A stretch of 64,000 bases of DNA from Cryptomeria japonica (GCF_030272615.1 NC_081405.1:647964920-648028919); one strand, 5' to 3'; shown: positions 11,434 to 23,931, numbered from the stretch's first letter. The notes: a model not told the origin generated them from the letters alone. A program made the numbers and translations.

Positions 11434-12023
11434 ATTTTGTTTATTATTGTAAAGCTTTGTAAGCCGAATTGGCAAATTGTAAAATTACTCTTATATATAA
11501 AAGAGATCATTGTAGACATTTGATATAGGAGATGTAAGCATAAAAGAAAAATTAGGCAAACCTATTATGTGAAATATAGGTTAAGGGGTTTATGTAAGCA
11601 GCAAAGTAGCAACTGGTACTAGATCAGGCATTATAGATGTTATTGTAATGCAGTACAAGATATTGGATTTGTATAATCCTCATTGTAAGTCAGTTAGACT
11701 TCCCAATGAGCAATGAGCTCTAGGCAGTTGGCCTTCCTGCATGTGTAGACCCCTATTGTAAGTAATATTCTCTTATTGGCCAGTAAGTGAATATTGTGGG
11801 TCACAAATCCCACCAAGGTTTTTCCCACACCGTGTTTCCTCGTTAAAACCTTGTTTTATGGTGTGGTTTTCATGTGGATGTTCTTAATTATGTTTATTGC
11901 ATTATTTCTTGCATACCGGTACACTGTTATAATATGTTCTACATGTTTTAATTCAAGAAATTCTATTCACCGGTTAGATACTGATTCACCCCCCCCCTCT
12001 CAGTATTTGTGGGATTCCTAACA
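11434..12023 (+). repeat. Element A 3' LTR, right portion
   Basis: Continuation of the LTR begun at 1898, resuming after the ATTAT duplication. It carries TATATAAAAG (about 11493), the block GGGTCACAAATCCCACCAAG, a C-rich tract (CACCCCCCCC) and the end GGATTCCTAACA, all shared with the D LTRs. The 5-bp flank AATCA (12024) would be the right TSD copy; the left copy is outside the window. Confidence 0.85.
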
Positions 12024-12574
12024 AATCATAATTTCTTCTAGTGATTAAATCAATATCATTATATATTCACTAATACTTTCTTCTATTAGACTCATTAAAT
12101 CATTTCATTTTTCAATTCATTATAATTCATTTCATAGATCCATTTTGATCCTATATCCCTAATCTCCATTATCTTTTTAGTTCCTAACTTTCACCCTTTT
12201 ATATTCTCATAGTAGATTTATTCTCTTTTACCCCACCAATGACATCCACTTGCAGGATGTGGGATAAATCCTTTCCAACTACCTTCTTTAATCTCTCACT
12301 ATCTTGCATCTTGAAATATTATTGTCATAATGTTGCTTTGATTTCTTTCACATACTTAATTATTTTGTAATCTTTTTGATCAATCTTGCATCCCATCAAC
12401 CTATCTCATTCTTCCATAGCCTCTTGTGCAAAATTGCATGACAAATATGAGAGCAAAGGCAAGATATTGGTTTATAGAGGAACAAAGAAGTGAAGCGTCC
12501 TATGAATGCATAGTAGTTAGTTTATTTGTTCTATATTTTGTGCATTTCATAGGGAATAGACACTATTGTATGAT
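12024..12574. other. Unassigned sequence between elements A and C
   Basis: About 550 bp with no ORF of note and no repeat matching the rest of the window. The minus strand between about 12180 and 12430 shows weak coding-like character broken by stops, with no recognisable family. It may be older host DNA or an eroded element. Confidence 0.35.
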
Positions 12575-12579
12575 GTTGG

Positions 12580-13656
12580 TGTTGGCTTGATGATGATTTA
12601 TCATTTGTTGTCATTGATAAAACACTCACACACAAATATGATTATATTTGACTACCGGTGTAACTTCAATTGTTTATACTATCAACCGATATACTTAGTG
12701 GTTAATATATAATCGGTACTATGTGTTAACCAATATGTGCATAAGAGACAACCTGTGGTTATACTAAGTCAGCATCATGGTGAAGATCAAGATGGAGATC
12801 AAGCGAAGATTCAAGGACAACGGTTCATATGTTTTATTCAAACCGGTATTAATTATTCCAGTCGGTATTTATTGATTTTTGTGATGAGTTACCAGCACCA
12901 ACTTCTTGGTGGCAATTTTTGTGATGAGTTATGGTTACTTGTTCAGATACACTGCACCTAGGAAATTGTGTAATGATTTCTTAAGGTCAACATGAAATCA
13001 TAAGGCCTATATATTGACATCATAGTGAATTATGTTATGTGTGATATATGATAAGTGAAAGTGTTATGTTGTGAGAAGTTAAGTTGCATAATGTGCAGAA
13101 GAGCAGTGTTGAATATGCTTAGAAGGACCTAATCAAGCAAGTATTGTGCTACCCAGAATAGATCAACCATTCTTGTTGTTTTCTAGCCATTACAACAGAA
13201 TCACAATCCCCTAGTTGGGTAAGCTCTAACAAGCTTCAATGTATAAATCCTTTAGCGGGGTTATCCATTAGTTTGGATTCTGAAATCCTCCACCGAGGTT
13301 ACTCCTAATAGCGTATAAACTTCTAATCAAGCTTTGGTATATCTAACAAGATTTGCTCCTAGCAAAGCACTTTGTAGACCTTAACCAGTCAGTTATCTAT
13401 TACTGTAGATAGTTAACTTGTGAGTTCCATCTCATTGTAGTTTTTACCTATTTGGGTTTTCCACGTACAAACACTTGCGTTATGGTGGATTATTTACTTT
13501 TTGTGGATGTTGTTATATCATTTTAGATTACATGCATTGTGTTTAAAAGCTTTGTTAAGTTCATCTACCAGTTAGTTTTTAAATTAGTTTGGTTTTTGGT
13601 GTCACTGATTCAGTGCCCCCCCCCCCCCCCGCTCTTAGTGCTTTTCAAGTCCATCA
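12580..13656 (+). repeat. Element C 5' LTR
   Basis: 1077 bp, TGTTGGCTTGATGATG...CAAGTCCATCA. The partner LTR is 56673-57762 (1090 bp). Near its end is a long C run (about 13616-13630) like the C-rich tract in the A and D LTRs. The preceding 5 bp are the TSD GTTGG. Confidence 0.9.
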
Positions 13657-13658
13657 AT

Positions 13659-13671
13659 TGGTATCAGAGTC
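13659..13671 (+). promoter_or_regulatory. Element C primer binding site (initiator tRNA-Met)
   Basis: TGGTATCAGAGTC begins two bases after the LTR end. It matches the usual plant initiator-tRNA-Met PBS (TGGTATCAGAGC) at 11 of its first 12 bases. Confidence 0.85.
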
Positions 13672-13718
13672 TAACTTCTTTAAAGCCTAATCACTCAGAA
13701 GGGAACCTTGAAACCACC

Positions 13719-15014
13719 ATGGGGGACATGAGCTACTTTGAGATGGCTAGAGAACTAGAAGCCAACATAAATGAGCTTGAAAACCTAAGGGTCAAACTAA
13801 AAGCTTCTCAAGTAAAAAGGAGAGAGCTAACTGAATAACTATTGGAGATATCTGATAATATTTCTTTAGATGAAGGCAATATTGATGCTTTAGTAGAGGA
13901 AGTTGAAAAGTTAAACGACAAGAAACTGAATCTGAGGAGAGAGCTAGAAGGTCTTACTATCTGCATGAGTCAGGAACTAGAAGCTAGAAGAGCTACTGAA
14001 GATCTTATCAAAGAAAGAGATCAAGAGATTGTCAAGATCAAGTGGGAAAATGCCACTATGCATGAGCATTTAATTGTTGAAAGAGAAGAAAAGGAGAACC
14101 TGTAGCTAGATCTTGAACTTGCATCATCTCTGAAAGAGAACCTGTCTAAACATAATGAAGATCTCACAAAACAGCTTACTGAAGCCAATGAGAAATTGGA
14201 TAAGTTCAGTAGAAGTTCTACCATGCTGAAAGAACAAATTCAATCACAAAGAATGAAGGGTGATGTCTCTGGAGTTGGTTTTCACACAACTGAAAAAGGT
14301 GAATCCTCCAGTATAAAGAGAAACAATCTTAAGAACAAATCTTCTCCTAAGATCAACAAGCCTACCAGTAAGAAGGTCTTTAAACCTATTTGTTTTGTTT
14401 GCCATAAACTTGGTCACACTGTAAATGTTTGTAGAAACAAACCTAACATAAATGAAAGTTACAATACTAATGCTAGGTATGTGTCCAAGAAATTTGAAGG
14501 TCATTGCTTCACATGTAGAATGTATGGACATAGATCTATTGAGTGCAGATATGGAGCAAACAATCTTGTACCACACATGCATCCAAGACCAAATGGTGAC
14601 CAGATGAGGATCTTGAATAGTCGGGTAAACTTGAACTGGCAAAAACCCTATGAGAACCGGTTTAGTCCATTTAAGATGGAAAAGACAACAAATTTTATTT
14701 GCACCATCTGTAATAACTTTGGTCATATGGCTATGAATTGCAGAAGGAGAATGGGAAGCGAAAATGCAGGACCTTGGAGATCATGTAGTATGTCCTGTTA
14801 TCATTGTAACAAACCGGGGCACTTAGCAAAAATCTATATATCTAGAAATAGCAAACTGGTCAACTCTTCTAAAGATCGAAAGGGAAAGCTAAAAGTTAAT
14901 GTTGAAGAAACCAGAGAGGAAATTAATCGAATTTGGAAGAAGAAAAGTGATGAGTCACCTAAAGAAGAAATTGTTCCTTCACCCAATGAAGAGAACCCTG
15001 AAACGGTGACTTAA
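13719..15014 (+). pseudogene. Element C Gag-like protein, coiled coil plus four zinc knuckles
   Basis: 432 codons from ATG 13719 in one frame, with two internal stops (about 13836 and 14104). The first 190 or so residues are rich in Glu, Leu and Lys with heptad-like spacing and read as a long coiled coil. A basic Ser/Lys segment follows, then knuckles CFVCHKLGHTVNVC (about residue 225), CFTCRMYGHRSIEC (263), CTICNNFGHMAMNC (328) and CYHCNKPGHLAKIY (360). The last knuckle has lost its final Cys (Tyr instead). The C-terminus (EEINRIWKKK) resembles that of element E Gag. Likely nucleic-acid-binding Gag that forms the particle; it lacks the common Retrotrans_gag core that I can recognise in F and G. 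Confidence 0.75.
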
Positions 15015-15469
15015 GCCTTTTAATATGGCTAAGGGGAGCTTAATTGTCAAAATTCCTCTAGACCCCTTGTGAAAAATGAGTGGGAAAAGAATTTTGAAAC
15101 ATGAAATCTTGGTAACTTTTTGTCAATATGTTATCAACCAGTTTTCCCCTTGAGTGGTGAAATTAGGGTTTGGAACCCTAAACATGTGAGCATTTAATGT
15201 AGTAGGTAAAAAAGATAAAAGCAAGTTTTATTTTGTAATTTTTTTACCCTAATGCATTTGAGAAAGAAATTTAAAGCGCTTACAGAGATGAGAAAGATTG
15301 TTTTGCTATAAATTGCCAAATTGTTTCATGATTTGTGAAATTTAGTTGAATTGAAGGTTGCAGAAGGTCGAACTGTTGTGCACTTGGGCATTTCAACTGG
15401 TAAACGAGGCAATGTGCATGAAATAAGGTATTTATTTTGACATACTACTTCAAATCTTGTTCATCTAGA
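15015..15469 (+). other. Element C Gag-ORF2 spacer
   Basis: Noncoding, AT-rich. It contains GCATTTAATGT at 15190-15200, about 270 bp before the ORF2 start; a near-identical 11-mer occurs at the same place in D (36100-36110) and E (22263-22273, minus). In autonomous elements protease, integrase and RT would follow Gag here; none is present. Confidence 0.5.
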
Positions 15470-17089
15470 ATGACATCAACTTCAAAGTCTATAGAGAGGT
15501 TAATGATTACTTCTGAGCCTATGGAAACTGCACTAGTAGAACAAATTGTGTCTTATAATGCATTATCACAAGTTCTGAGCATAGTTTTGGTCAAAGGTGA
15601 TTTGTCTAGTTATATTGACTGCAAGCTAGAAGACTTAGGGTCTCTATACATTTACACATAGTTGAAATTGATTTGTGATAAGAACAATAAGATTAAGACA
15701 AAGTATGCTAGGGTTTTTGAAAAAGGTTTTCATAATGTTGCTTACTTTCTTGAATATTTCGAAGACGCACATATTAGAATCATTTTGAGTTGAGTTCATG
15801 GAGAAAATATATATTTAGAGAGAACTTACATAATAACTAAGGAAGCCATTGAGGCTATGACTGGCTATTTCTCAACTGATGAAGTACTTGAGCTAAGAAA
15901 AATTTCAAAGGATAGCAGTTTGAAATTCAAGTTTGGTCAGCTATTAGTTGGTCTATTCTTTTACTTTCAAAACTTTCTACCAGTGATTGGAGACATTGAG
16001 TGGTCAAAGGACTCACCGGTCTCAACACAAATTAAGAACAACATCAAGGTTGTAAAGAATACTTTCCCTACTGCCATGAATAAGTATTTCAATGAGTTCC
16101 AAAAGAAAATGAGTATGAGAATGAGACTACCAGAAGAAGTGGTAAAACACTTGAAAATGATATAATCTTCACTATTACCACAAATTTTTGCCTAATGCAA
16201 GCAACTGAGCCAAGAGAGGTAGAAATGGAAGACATAAGTTATGAGGTAAACTATGATCTACTAGTTAGTTATGCTAATACCCTATTAGCATCACCTAAAG
16301 ACAAAAAGAAGGAAAAATCAGACATTGTGGCAGTCCAAGATGCACCTGCACAAACTAGTACTGCACCAGTTAAAAGTGCAAGAGGAAAGAATAAAAAGTC
16401 TAATGAAGCATCTCCAGCAACAAAGAGTACTAGGGTTACCAAGAGTGTCCTAACCAAAAAGGAATCGGAACCCAAAGTATATATTAAAAAGGAGACAAAG
16501 AAGAGAGGCAAAAAATTAATTTTGCAACCAAAGTCTAAGGGAACAAATTCTGATGAAGAACCAAAGAAGGTAAAAGCAACCAACAAAATATCCAAGAAGG
16601 TAAAGGTAGTGGCAAAGGAATCTTACAAACCAAATACCCACTTTGAGAGAACAATGAAGACACTAGGGAGGAATAGGTTTGACAATGTCAAAGAACATTT
16701 TGATTCCTTCACTAAAGATGAGTAAGAGCAAGTGATTCAATAGGTAATCACTCATTTGTGTCATTACAGTAGATTTCCACATGATCTGGAAAAGGTTATT
16801 TCAATCTCTTTGTATAATATTCTTTTAGATAAATGGGAGGACGCTATAAAATTAGAAAAAGAAATTATTGATGAAATATTTGTACAATATTTTCTCAATT
16901 TATCTATGGATGGAATTAGTGCTTTAGTTGATTTGTACAAAGCACACTTTGCTTTTAAGGCGAGAAGATTGAAGGTTCTTAATAATAAAAGGGAAATTAT
17001 TGAAACTAAGACACATCAGATAGCCTGTGGAATCAAAATGATGGAAGAAATCATCCATTCTTCTAAGAATAAGGATACATAAGAGATAG
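15470..17089 (+). pseudogene. Element C ORF2, N-terminal part (unknown protein)
   Basis: Starts at ATG 15470. Contains the family block ITKEAIEAM (about 15835-15861) and FGxLLxxxxxYxxxxxPxIG (15929-15988), both shared with D and E. It looks internally deleted between them: the equivalent stretch in D and E is about 100 residues longer. A Lys-rich, low-complexity middle follows (16300-16620), then helical sequence to 17079. Several stops and at least one frameshift. The frame continues at 25163 after element E. Not a known pol domain; function unknown. Confidence 0.65.
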
Positions 17090-18299
17090 TGTTAGGCCCA
17101 ATATGGAAAACTAATGTACTGAGAGGGGAGGGGTGAATCAGTACTTCAAAACTTTTCTTCAACAATAACTTTACTATTAAGCATAAACTGAATAGTGCAG
17201 TAACATAATATAATGCTAAAACAAATAAATAACAATCATACATGATTCACTCCATAACTCATATATTTTGGTTATGTAGAAACTCTTAGTTAGAGAGAAA
17301 AATTGCGGTGGGAATGACACCCACAACTTCACTACTACAATAATAAAGGTTGCTTAGTTAGAGCTACATGTTTAGCTATTTCTGATAGCTTACTCTGTTA
17401 GGAGTATCAAGATCTATTAGATCTACCTTGCTAAAGGATTTTACAACACTTATTCTAAATGTTGTACCTGGTTAGAGGCTTTACAATTTATAAACTTAGT
17501 TAGAGTCTTTTACCCTGTTAAAGGTTTCTCTTACAACTTCAAAATATTACAATAAATCATTACAAATATCTGGAACTTTACATCTGGAATTTTATAGCAG
17601 ATTCTATGTGCTCAAAATGATATTACCTTGTTTATAGCATACCTCGGTAATCCATATATTAACCCGGTAAACCCTTCTGTTTACTCTGTTCTTTGACTGT
17701 TCTCTTAAATCCTTCTCAGTGACCTTTGTATTTCTCTATCAACTATAATGGTCATAACACTCTGTGATATCTCATGATTTTCCTTTTAGTATATGTCTTG
17801 CTTCACACACACATGCACATATATACTTGCACATATATCTAATCCTAAATTCATGCTGTATAAATAGATCTCTTATGTCAGTGATCTGGTCCATGCTTCG
17901 ATCTTACAAACATGATTTCTTGAATGAATAACAATGAAAAATATTTCATTGGTTAGATGACCTCAAAATCATACACAATCTTTAAGTGCAATTTCCAATG
18001 TGATAACGGTTACTTGTTCCTTGAACTTTGTAACATGCTTCCCATATATGTCCAGGTTTAGTGAATCTAGTAACACATTTCACTTGGTGTGTGTTCACTT
18101 GGTATATCATTCTTGCTACTAAGTAGACATAGAGTTTTACTTGATAGAGTGTTCGGTGTATACTATGCTTTGAGACTACTTGCTTCTTTAATTGACTGCA
18201 CTGTGCATACCGACTGAATGATTCAGTAGAAGTAACCGACTAGAATATATAGAATAACTTTGAACATAAGACTAATGGCAATCTTAGTAAGCAGTAACA
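17090..18299 (-). repeat. Element E 3' LTR
   Basis: 1210 bp. On the plus strand it begins TGTTAGGCCC and ends AGCAGTAACA. The right (inner) end abuts the PPT at 18300. Its first bases in element sense (plus 18271-18281, ACTAATGGCAA) pair with the 3' UTR at 18310-18320. Confidence 0.92.
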
Positions 18300-18622
18300 A
18301 TCTCCCCTTTTGACATTAGTTGAGATGTTTGACAAAAAAACTACTTTCAAAGTTATAACTCAAATATCTATATACTTGCAAAATTTGACTAAACTGACAA
18401 TATATACATTTTTCAATGAAATTGTATATTCAGATATACTCCCCTTATCAATATACTATTCATAACTTTGATTTTGCATGCTCGGTGATCAATGTTCTAT
18501 GTGCTGCTCTTATTCTTTGCTTACTGCTATGTGCACTGCTCGGTATACTCCCCCTGTATACTACATTCCCCCTATATACTTTGATACTATACTCACTCCC
18601 CCTTTTTGACAAACATCAAAAT
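18300..18622 (-). promoter_or_regulatory. Element E 3' UTR, purine boxes and PPT
   Basis: The PPT on the minus strand is AAAAGGGGAGAT (18300-18311). Further purine boxes on the same strand lie near 18441, 18551, 18570 and 18600 (AAGGGGAG, AGGGGGAG, TAGGGGGAA, AAGGGGGAG). A, C and D have the same arrangement of several G-rich boxes before the terminal PPT, although the surrounding sequence differs. Confidence 0.65.
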
Positions 18623-21600
18623 TTAGTTACCATTTGGTGGAGGCAACTGGTCAAAAATAGATTTATACTTTGTCCTTGCTTCGGTGAGGGTGACAGAGAG
18701 TGCATCCTTGACACTATCCATTAAAGAATTATGTGCTTGAATGTCAGCCAATAGAGAAATTAAGCCATCTAATGTGCTTTCTTCTTCTGTAGTAGATAGG
18801 CAAGTGGCTCGGTTGATCTATTCTTGAATGAAGGACAAGTGTGGAATGAATAAGGTTTGAAGAGTCATAATGTCCATCCTTATTTTGTGCTCTTCATTCC
18901 TGAGTTCCAATTGTTGAGCCATGAGCTATTGTAAATTTGTATAAATTTTTTTAATAGAATTGGGCTTGGTGGTCAACTTATTTGAGAGATAGGTGATCTC
19001 TTTCTCAATTGCTTCTATTTTATTTTGGATGTCTTTAATGAATAAAGAGAATGTACAGAGTTTCTGAAATAAATAAAGAATGTGCTTGAGTTGAGGGGAC
19101 AACTCAGTAATAAAATTGACAAGTTTAACTTTCCCAAGAGAAATAGCTTTCTGTACCTATTCAATCATTTTTGCAGTGAGCTCTTTGTCCTTTAACTTGC
19201 TCAAATATTTAGATGCATCTACTCTAGATGTCTCTATCTGATTGAGGAGTTCATCAAGTTGAATATGGATGGCTACATCTATTGACACTATAGCTATAGG
19301 TAGCATATCTGATAATAGTGTCTTTACCTTCTGAAGTACTTTATTTTTCTTTTGTATGGCCATTTGTTTTTCCTATTCAGCCTTTGCTTTGCATAGCTCA
19401 CCAAATTCAATGAGTGCTTGCCCTTTTAATTTTGATATGTCTACATTGGGCAACAATATTGGTTTCAATATATCTACCTTGAAACTATGCTTTTTCATCT
19501 TCTTTTCTTTAGATTTGGTTGGTTGAACCAGTACAATAGCTTGGGAGGCTTGTGGATCCTCGGTAGGTTGCTCGATAGAGGCAACACTTTTGTTAGTTTC
19601 TTTAGCCTTTGCTGAGTCCTTCAATGGTTTGGTGCTCGGGGTCTCAGTTGCAACATTTTTAGTGTTAGGAGGATCCTAAGAGGTCTATTCCTTGGTGGCC
19701 TGAGGAGTAGCTTCTCCTTTTCTAGACTTGTGAACCTCTGCACCTTGTTCAGTAGCTTGAGGGGCCTTGGTTGTAGTAGAATGAGTGACTGGAGGATAAG
19801 GCTAAACTTATTCCAAAACTGACTCACTAGATACTAGTTTTGCATAGGCATTGCCTTCTATCATTTCTTGTTTAGGTGCCTCGGTGTCCATGATGTCTTC
19901 ATCAATTTGTATGGTGTCAGCAGGGTCTTGCTTGGTGACATCAACAATTTCAGCTATAGCTTGCTCACCAGCATCCTTGATTCTAAAGATTTCCTACCAC
20001 TTTTCTTTTGTCTCATTTTCCACTTCAATATACAGACCATTCATCAATTTTAAGGCTCTTTGTTTAACGAGGAACTTTGTGTGGTAGGTTGTTAGATGTT
20101 CTTTTATTTCAACTACCGACATGTCTAGAAAGAGATGTACCAGACTTCTTTCTCTAATCTATTTCTTCGAGTCCATTGCATATTTCCACCTGTTATCAAT
20201 ATGCAAATATAATTCATTTGGAAGTGACTTAGATAATTCTAATGGAGCCAATTGGAATTTCAATAGTGTGTAGATGACAACTTCTTCTATTTGTCTCTTT
20301 TCATCATCAGATCTAGATTCATATTTAACATATTTGAATCCTCCAAATCCACCATATTCTTTCAAGTTAGCACAAAAATTTTCAACACTATGTACATTTA
20401 CCTTCTTACTCTTGACAATCTGAAATTTACTTGCATCTTCAGATTTGGTGTCACTAGACTCTTTTGCCAAAATGAGTCTCTGATTAGATTTCTTGTAAGT
20501 CTTTGTTACCTTAGGAACAACAACAGTCTTTGGTTTCTTACTTGGTGACACTGCAGATGCTCTTGTGTTAGGTCGCTTTACTGAGGGAGTCGGTGATGCC
20601 TTTGATGTGTCCTGTTTCTTCCTCTTCAAAACTTTCCCTTTATGCAACTCGATGCTTAGTGTAATAGCAGCCTCTTGGGCTTTTGATTCCTCCTCAGTGA
20701 TTACTAGTGTGCCCTTGATAGGTGTGGAGGTAGAACCTTCTCCAAATTTCTTTGACAGTGCCTTGATCATCTTTGTTGCTTTTCTTATAGCTTTTGGTAC
20801 TACAATGCTCATACTTACTTTGTCTTTCACTTCTTCATATGTTCCATACCTCAGCTCAGTAGCATTCCTTGGTAGTGTAAGAAAGGCATCTATCTATTAT
20901 TGTGTGATGTCAAAGTCAACCTCATAACCCATAGGTAGCAAAGATTGAGTTCTTGGTTCCATAGCATTCACATAGCAGTAGTCAGTGTCTACTTCAAAAC
21001 ATATGTCATCTTTGTATTTTTCCACTAGCTGGGGTGGAATTTTGTACCTATTATGCATCTTCTCTTGAAACTTGCTGAAATAATCATCCATAATAGCATT
21101 GAAGTTGTCACCTAGATGTTTGATAAAGTCATTGATTTGATGGGTGACTGGTTGGTGTAGCTCCCAAACTACTTTACCAATTGTTGGAAAGAATTTTTCA
21201 AAATAGAAAAACATGCATAATAACAGTGATCCAAACTTTAGTGTATTGGCCGAGTTGTTCTTCTTTGGCTTCCTAATGGTGTTTAGATTCTCAAATAGGT
21301 TTTTCAGCAATACTTCACAAAGATCAATTTTCATTCCCTTTTTCACAATTTTGTATGCTAAGTCGACTGCTGCACAAGGTACACTGTTTTCCCTTGTCAA
21401 TTGGAAGAAACAATAACCTATTACTCTAATGGAAAACTTTAGTTTTGCATTAGTGACATTGTTCAATTTTAGTCCTCTACTATCTGATTCTACTATGGTT
21501 AAACTAATCAATTCCTTCTGTGATATCATTTTTTGAGCTCGGGCATGATCATAAATAGGGTAATCGGTGATCAGATGAATGATTTCCTTGGTGATTTTGA

Positions 21601-21967
21601 ATGGTTGCTCCTCTAACCACATGAAATAATCATGAACTCTACTCAAAACAAACTTGACCCACTAGGGTTTGAAGACATGGGGATAGGTTAGGGCTTCAGT
21701 CAATCCCTTGATCTTAATGTGCTCATACTTGCTATCCAATTTCCCATCGATGCACAATTCATCATAGGTGTCTTTGATATGACCTAGTTCTTCAACTCGA
21801 CATTTGGTGAAGAATCTGACATCCTCAACTAGTAAAACTCTATCTAGGATGAGTGAAAATGCAATTTTGTCATCCGGTTTTGATGCTACTTTGGGAGTTA
21901 GAGAGCATTTTAGTGAGGGCTTTTCAACATTCTTAACAACAACGGGTTCTTGGATCTTCGGTGCCAT
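18623..21967 (-). pseudogene. Element E ORF2 (unknown protein), full length
   Basis: The best preserved copy of ORF2: 1,115 codons in a single frame from ATG 21967 to stop 18623, broken by roughly ten in-frame stops but no frameshift that I detect. Domains by eye: globular N-terminal region with YFMWLEEQPFKITKEI (about residues 112-127) and FGxLLxxxxxYxxxxxPxIG (about 242-261); a block MEPRTQ...MGYEVDFD (about 330); a Lys/Ser/Pro-rich middle with basic clusters such as KRKKQ and SPSKKPK that could be nuclear localisation signals; and a long helical C-terminus with coiled-coil character (19400-18650). Homologous to ORF2 in C and D. No recognised catalytic motif. A plant transposon-associated domain is possible, but I cannot confirm one. 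Confidence 0.7.
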
Positions 21968-22532
21968 TGTAGATTTCAGATAGAAATTATCAAAAGATCC
22001 TTAGGGTTTGAAAACTTTCAAATGACAGACGCTTTTCCTCTTAACAAATATGAAACAGAAATCTTCAACAGATATGATTAGTAAACCAACTTAACAATGC
22101 GTTGAGATTGATGTAAATACCTTGAATTTCACTTCGGAGGAGGTTTGATCACCTTAGATTTGCTTTGCTCTGTTCTCTCGAAAACTTGGTGAGTAAAAAT
22201 GACCACTTAAATGCTTTAAGTACACAATATACCTTATCGGGCTCCATGCAGGTTAGGTTAAAACATTAAATGCACTCGATTTCACTAAACCGATTTACTC
22301 TCCTTTTTCCACTTTAATCGAGTAGCCAGATTTCCTTCATTTACCAACTAGACAGGCTTCCTATAGTTATTGACTTGACAAGTTTCCTGTATAGTGCTTC
22401 AAAAGACTTTGATAGAATTTCAAACTTACTAATACATCTTAGTTATGCAAATTTTGAATTAAGTACATAATAAAATAGGAACTGTTAAGATTTGAACTTT
22501 GAGAGAGTGTAGTCCCTTCATACCTTTACCGA
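21968..22532 (-). other. Element E Gag-ORF2 spacer
   Basis: About 565 bp without a long frame. Contains GCATTTAATGT on the minus strand (22263-22273), which is conserved in the same spacer of C and D. No trace of pol. Confidence 0.5.
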
Positions 22533-23885
22533 TTAATTTGGAATAGGTGCACCTAATTCGGTAGGTAAGGTGCTTTCTTCATTTGACACAATTTCCTTCT
22601 TTTTCCAAATCATCTATAATTTGCCTTTTATTTCTTCAGTGTCTCCTCTAGATTGATCTCTGCAATCTCTAGCCAAGTGTCCAACTCTGTGACAATGAAA
22701 ACATGCCATACCAGGATTTCTTCATGATCTTCGATTGTTCATTCCAAACCTTATAAAGCAGTTGACACTTATATGTCCATATCTTCCACAACATTCACAC
22801 CATATCCTTTTATTGTAATCCCATGGTACTGCAGCATATGGTCGGTTAAGTTCTCTATGAGTTCGGTAGCTTCTAGTATTTTCTCGGTGTGAAGACCACC
22901 TATAGTTCTTTTGCTTAAACCAACACTTCTCGGTATTGTGTCCATATCTATTGTAGTTTTTATAGAACCCTTTGAATTTTGCCTTCTTATAATTGCTAGT
23001 AGACTTTATCCTACATTGGTTAAATGTGTGACCATATTTATTGCAATTGTAACAATAATCGTTGGACTTAGGGACATTCAGTTGCTTACCTTTTTGAATT
23101 TGGCACATGTTGGCAGTATGACCTTAATTTCCACAATAGTTGCAAATAGGTTTCTTTCTTTTGATGTTCTTCTTGTTTCCAGCTTCCTTTGAGGATTCTC
23201 CTCTCTTGTTAGTATGAATTCCCTTCTCGATAGAGTCTTTTCCTTTGTAACCGAGACCTGCATCTTTGTTGGGTCTTCTTGTATTCAGTTGCTCATCCAA
23301 CATCTTTGATGCTTCATAACTCTTCTTCAGTGTTTCTTTTGATTTCTTCTCTATTTCAAGTTCATCGATCAACCTTGATACTTCAAGTTTCAATGCTTGA
23401 TTCTCATCATCTTTTAGATTTTCTTCATGATGTGCATAACCTAGTTGATCTGACAGATTTTGTTGAATCCCACTCAATCTTATGATTTCATCATTCTTTT
23501 CAGATACTAATGCTTCAAGTTGTTGTTTCTCTCTTTCTAGATCTCTTACTTTATACTCGAATGTCCTCAATGCATCAAGATTTTCAGTCATCTGTGTGCT
23601 GAAATGCTCATGTTCTCTTTTCATTCCTTTTAGCTAACCAGCCAGTACTTTGTTCTTTTCTTTCAACACTTCAATCATTTCTTCAGTCTCTTCAGACATA
23701 CTGTTCTCAGAGGATGTCTTAATTTGTTCCACTAACTCTTGAGAGTCCTGCAAATCATCAGATAACCTTCTTCTAACTTTCAATGATTTTTGCATTTGTC
23801 TCTGCATGTCTGCAATCACTTGATTAGCATGATCCAACTCTTCTTGCAGATATACAATTCTCCGAGATTGTTTATAGGCTTCCAT
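22533..23885 (-). pseudogene. Element E Gag-like protein, coiled coil plus zinc knuckles
   Basis: 451 codons from ATG 23885 in one frame with three in-frame stops (near 23634, 23123 and 22611). Residues 1-200 are Glu/Leu/Gln/Lys-rich and read as a long coiled coil. Knuckles follow: a first with CNYCG...GHTANMC (about residue 248, stop inside), CYNCNKYGHTFNQC (about 277), a degenerate one lacking its first two Cys (YNRYGHNTEKC), CECCGRYGHISVNC (about 363) and CFHCHRVGHLARDC (about 393). The C-terminal IWKKKE is shared with C. Inferred role: particle-forming, RNA-binding Gag. Confidence 0.8.
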
Positions 23886-23931
23886 TGATAAGATATTTCT
23901 CTTTAGGCAATTAAACCCTTTTCCAAGATTG

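Noticed and set aside
13657-13675. Possible tRNA-Met gene fragment
   Set aside because: Only the 12-13 base complement of the tRNA 3' end is present next to an LTR; this is a primer binding site.
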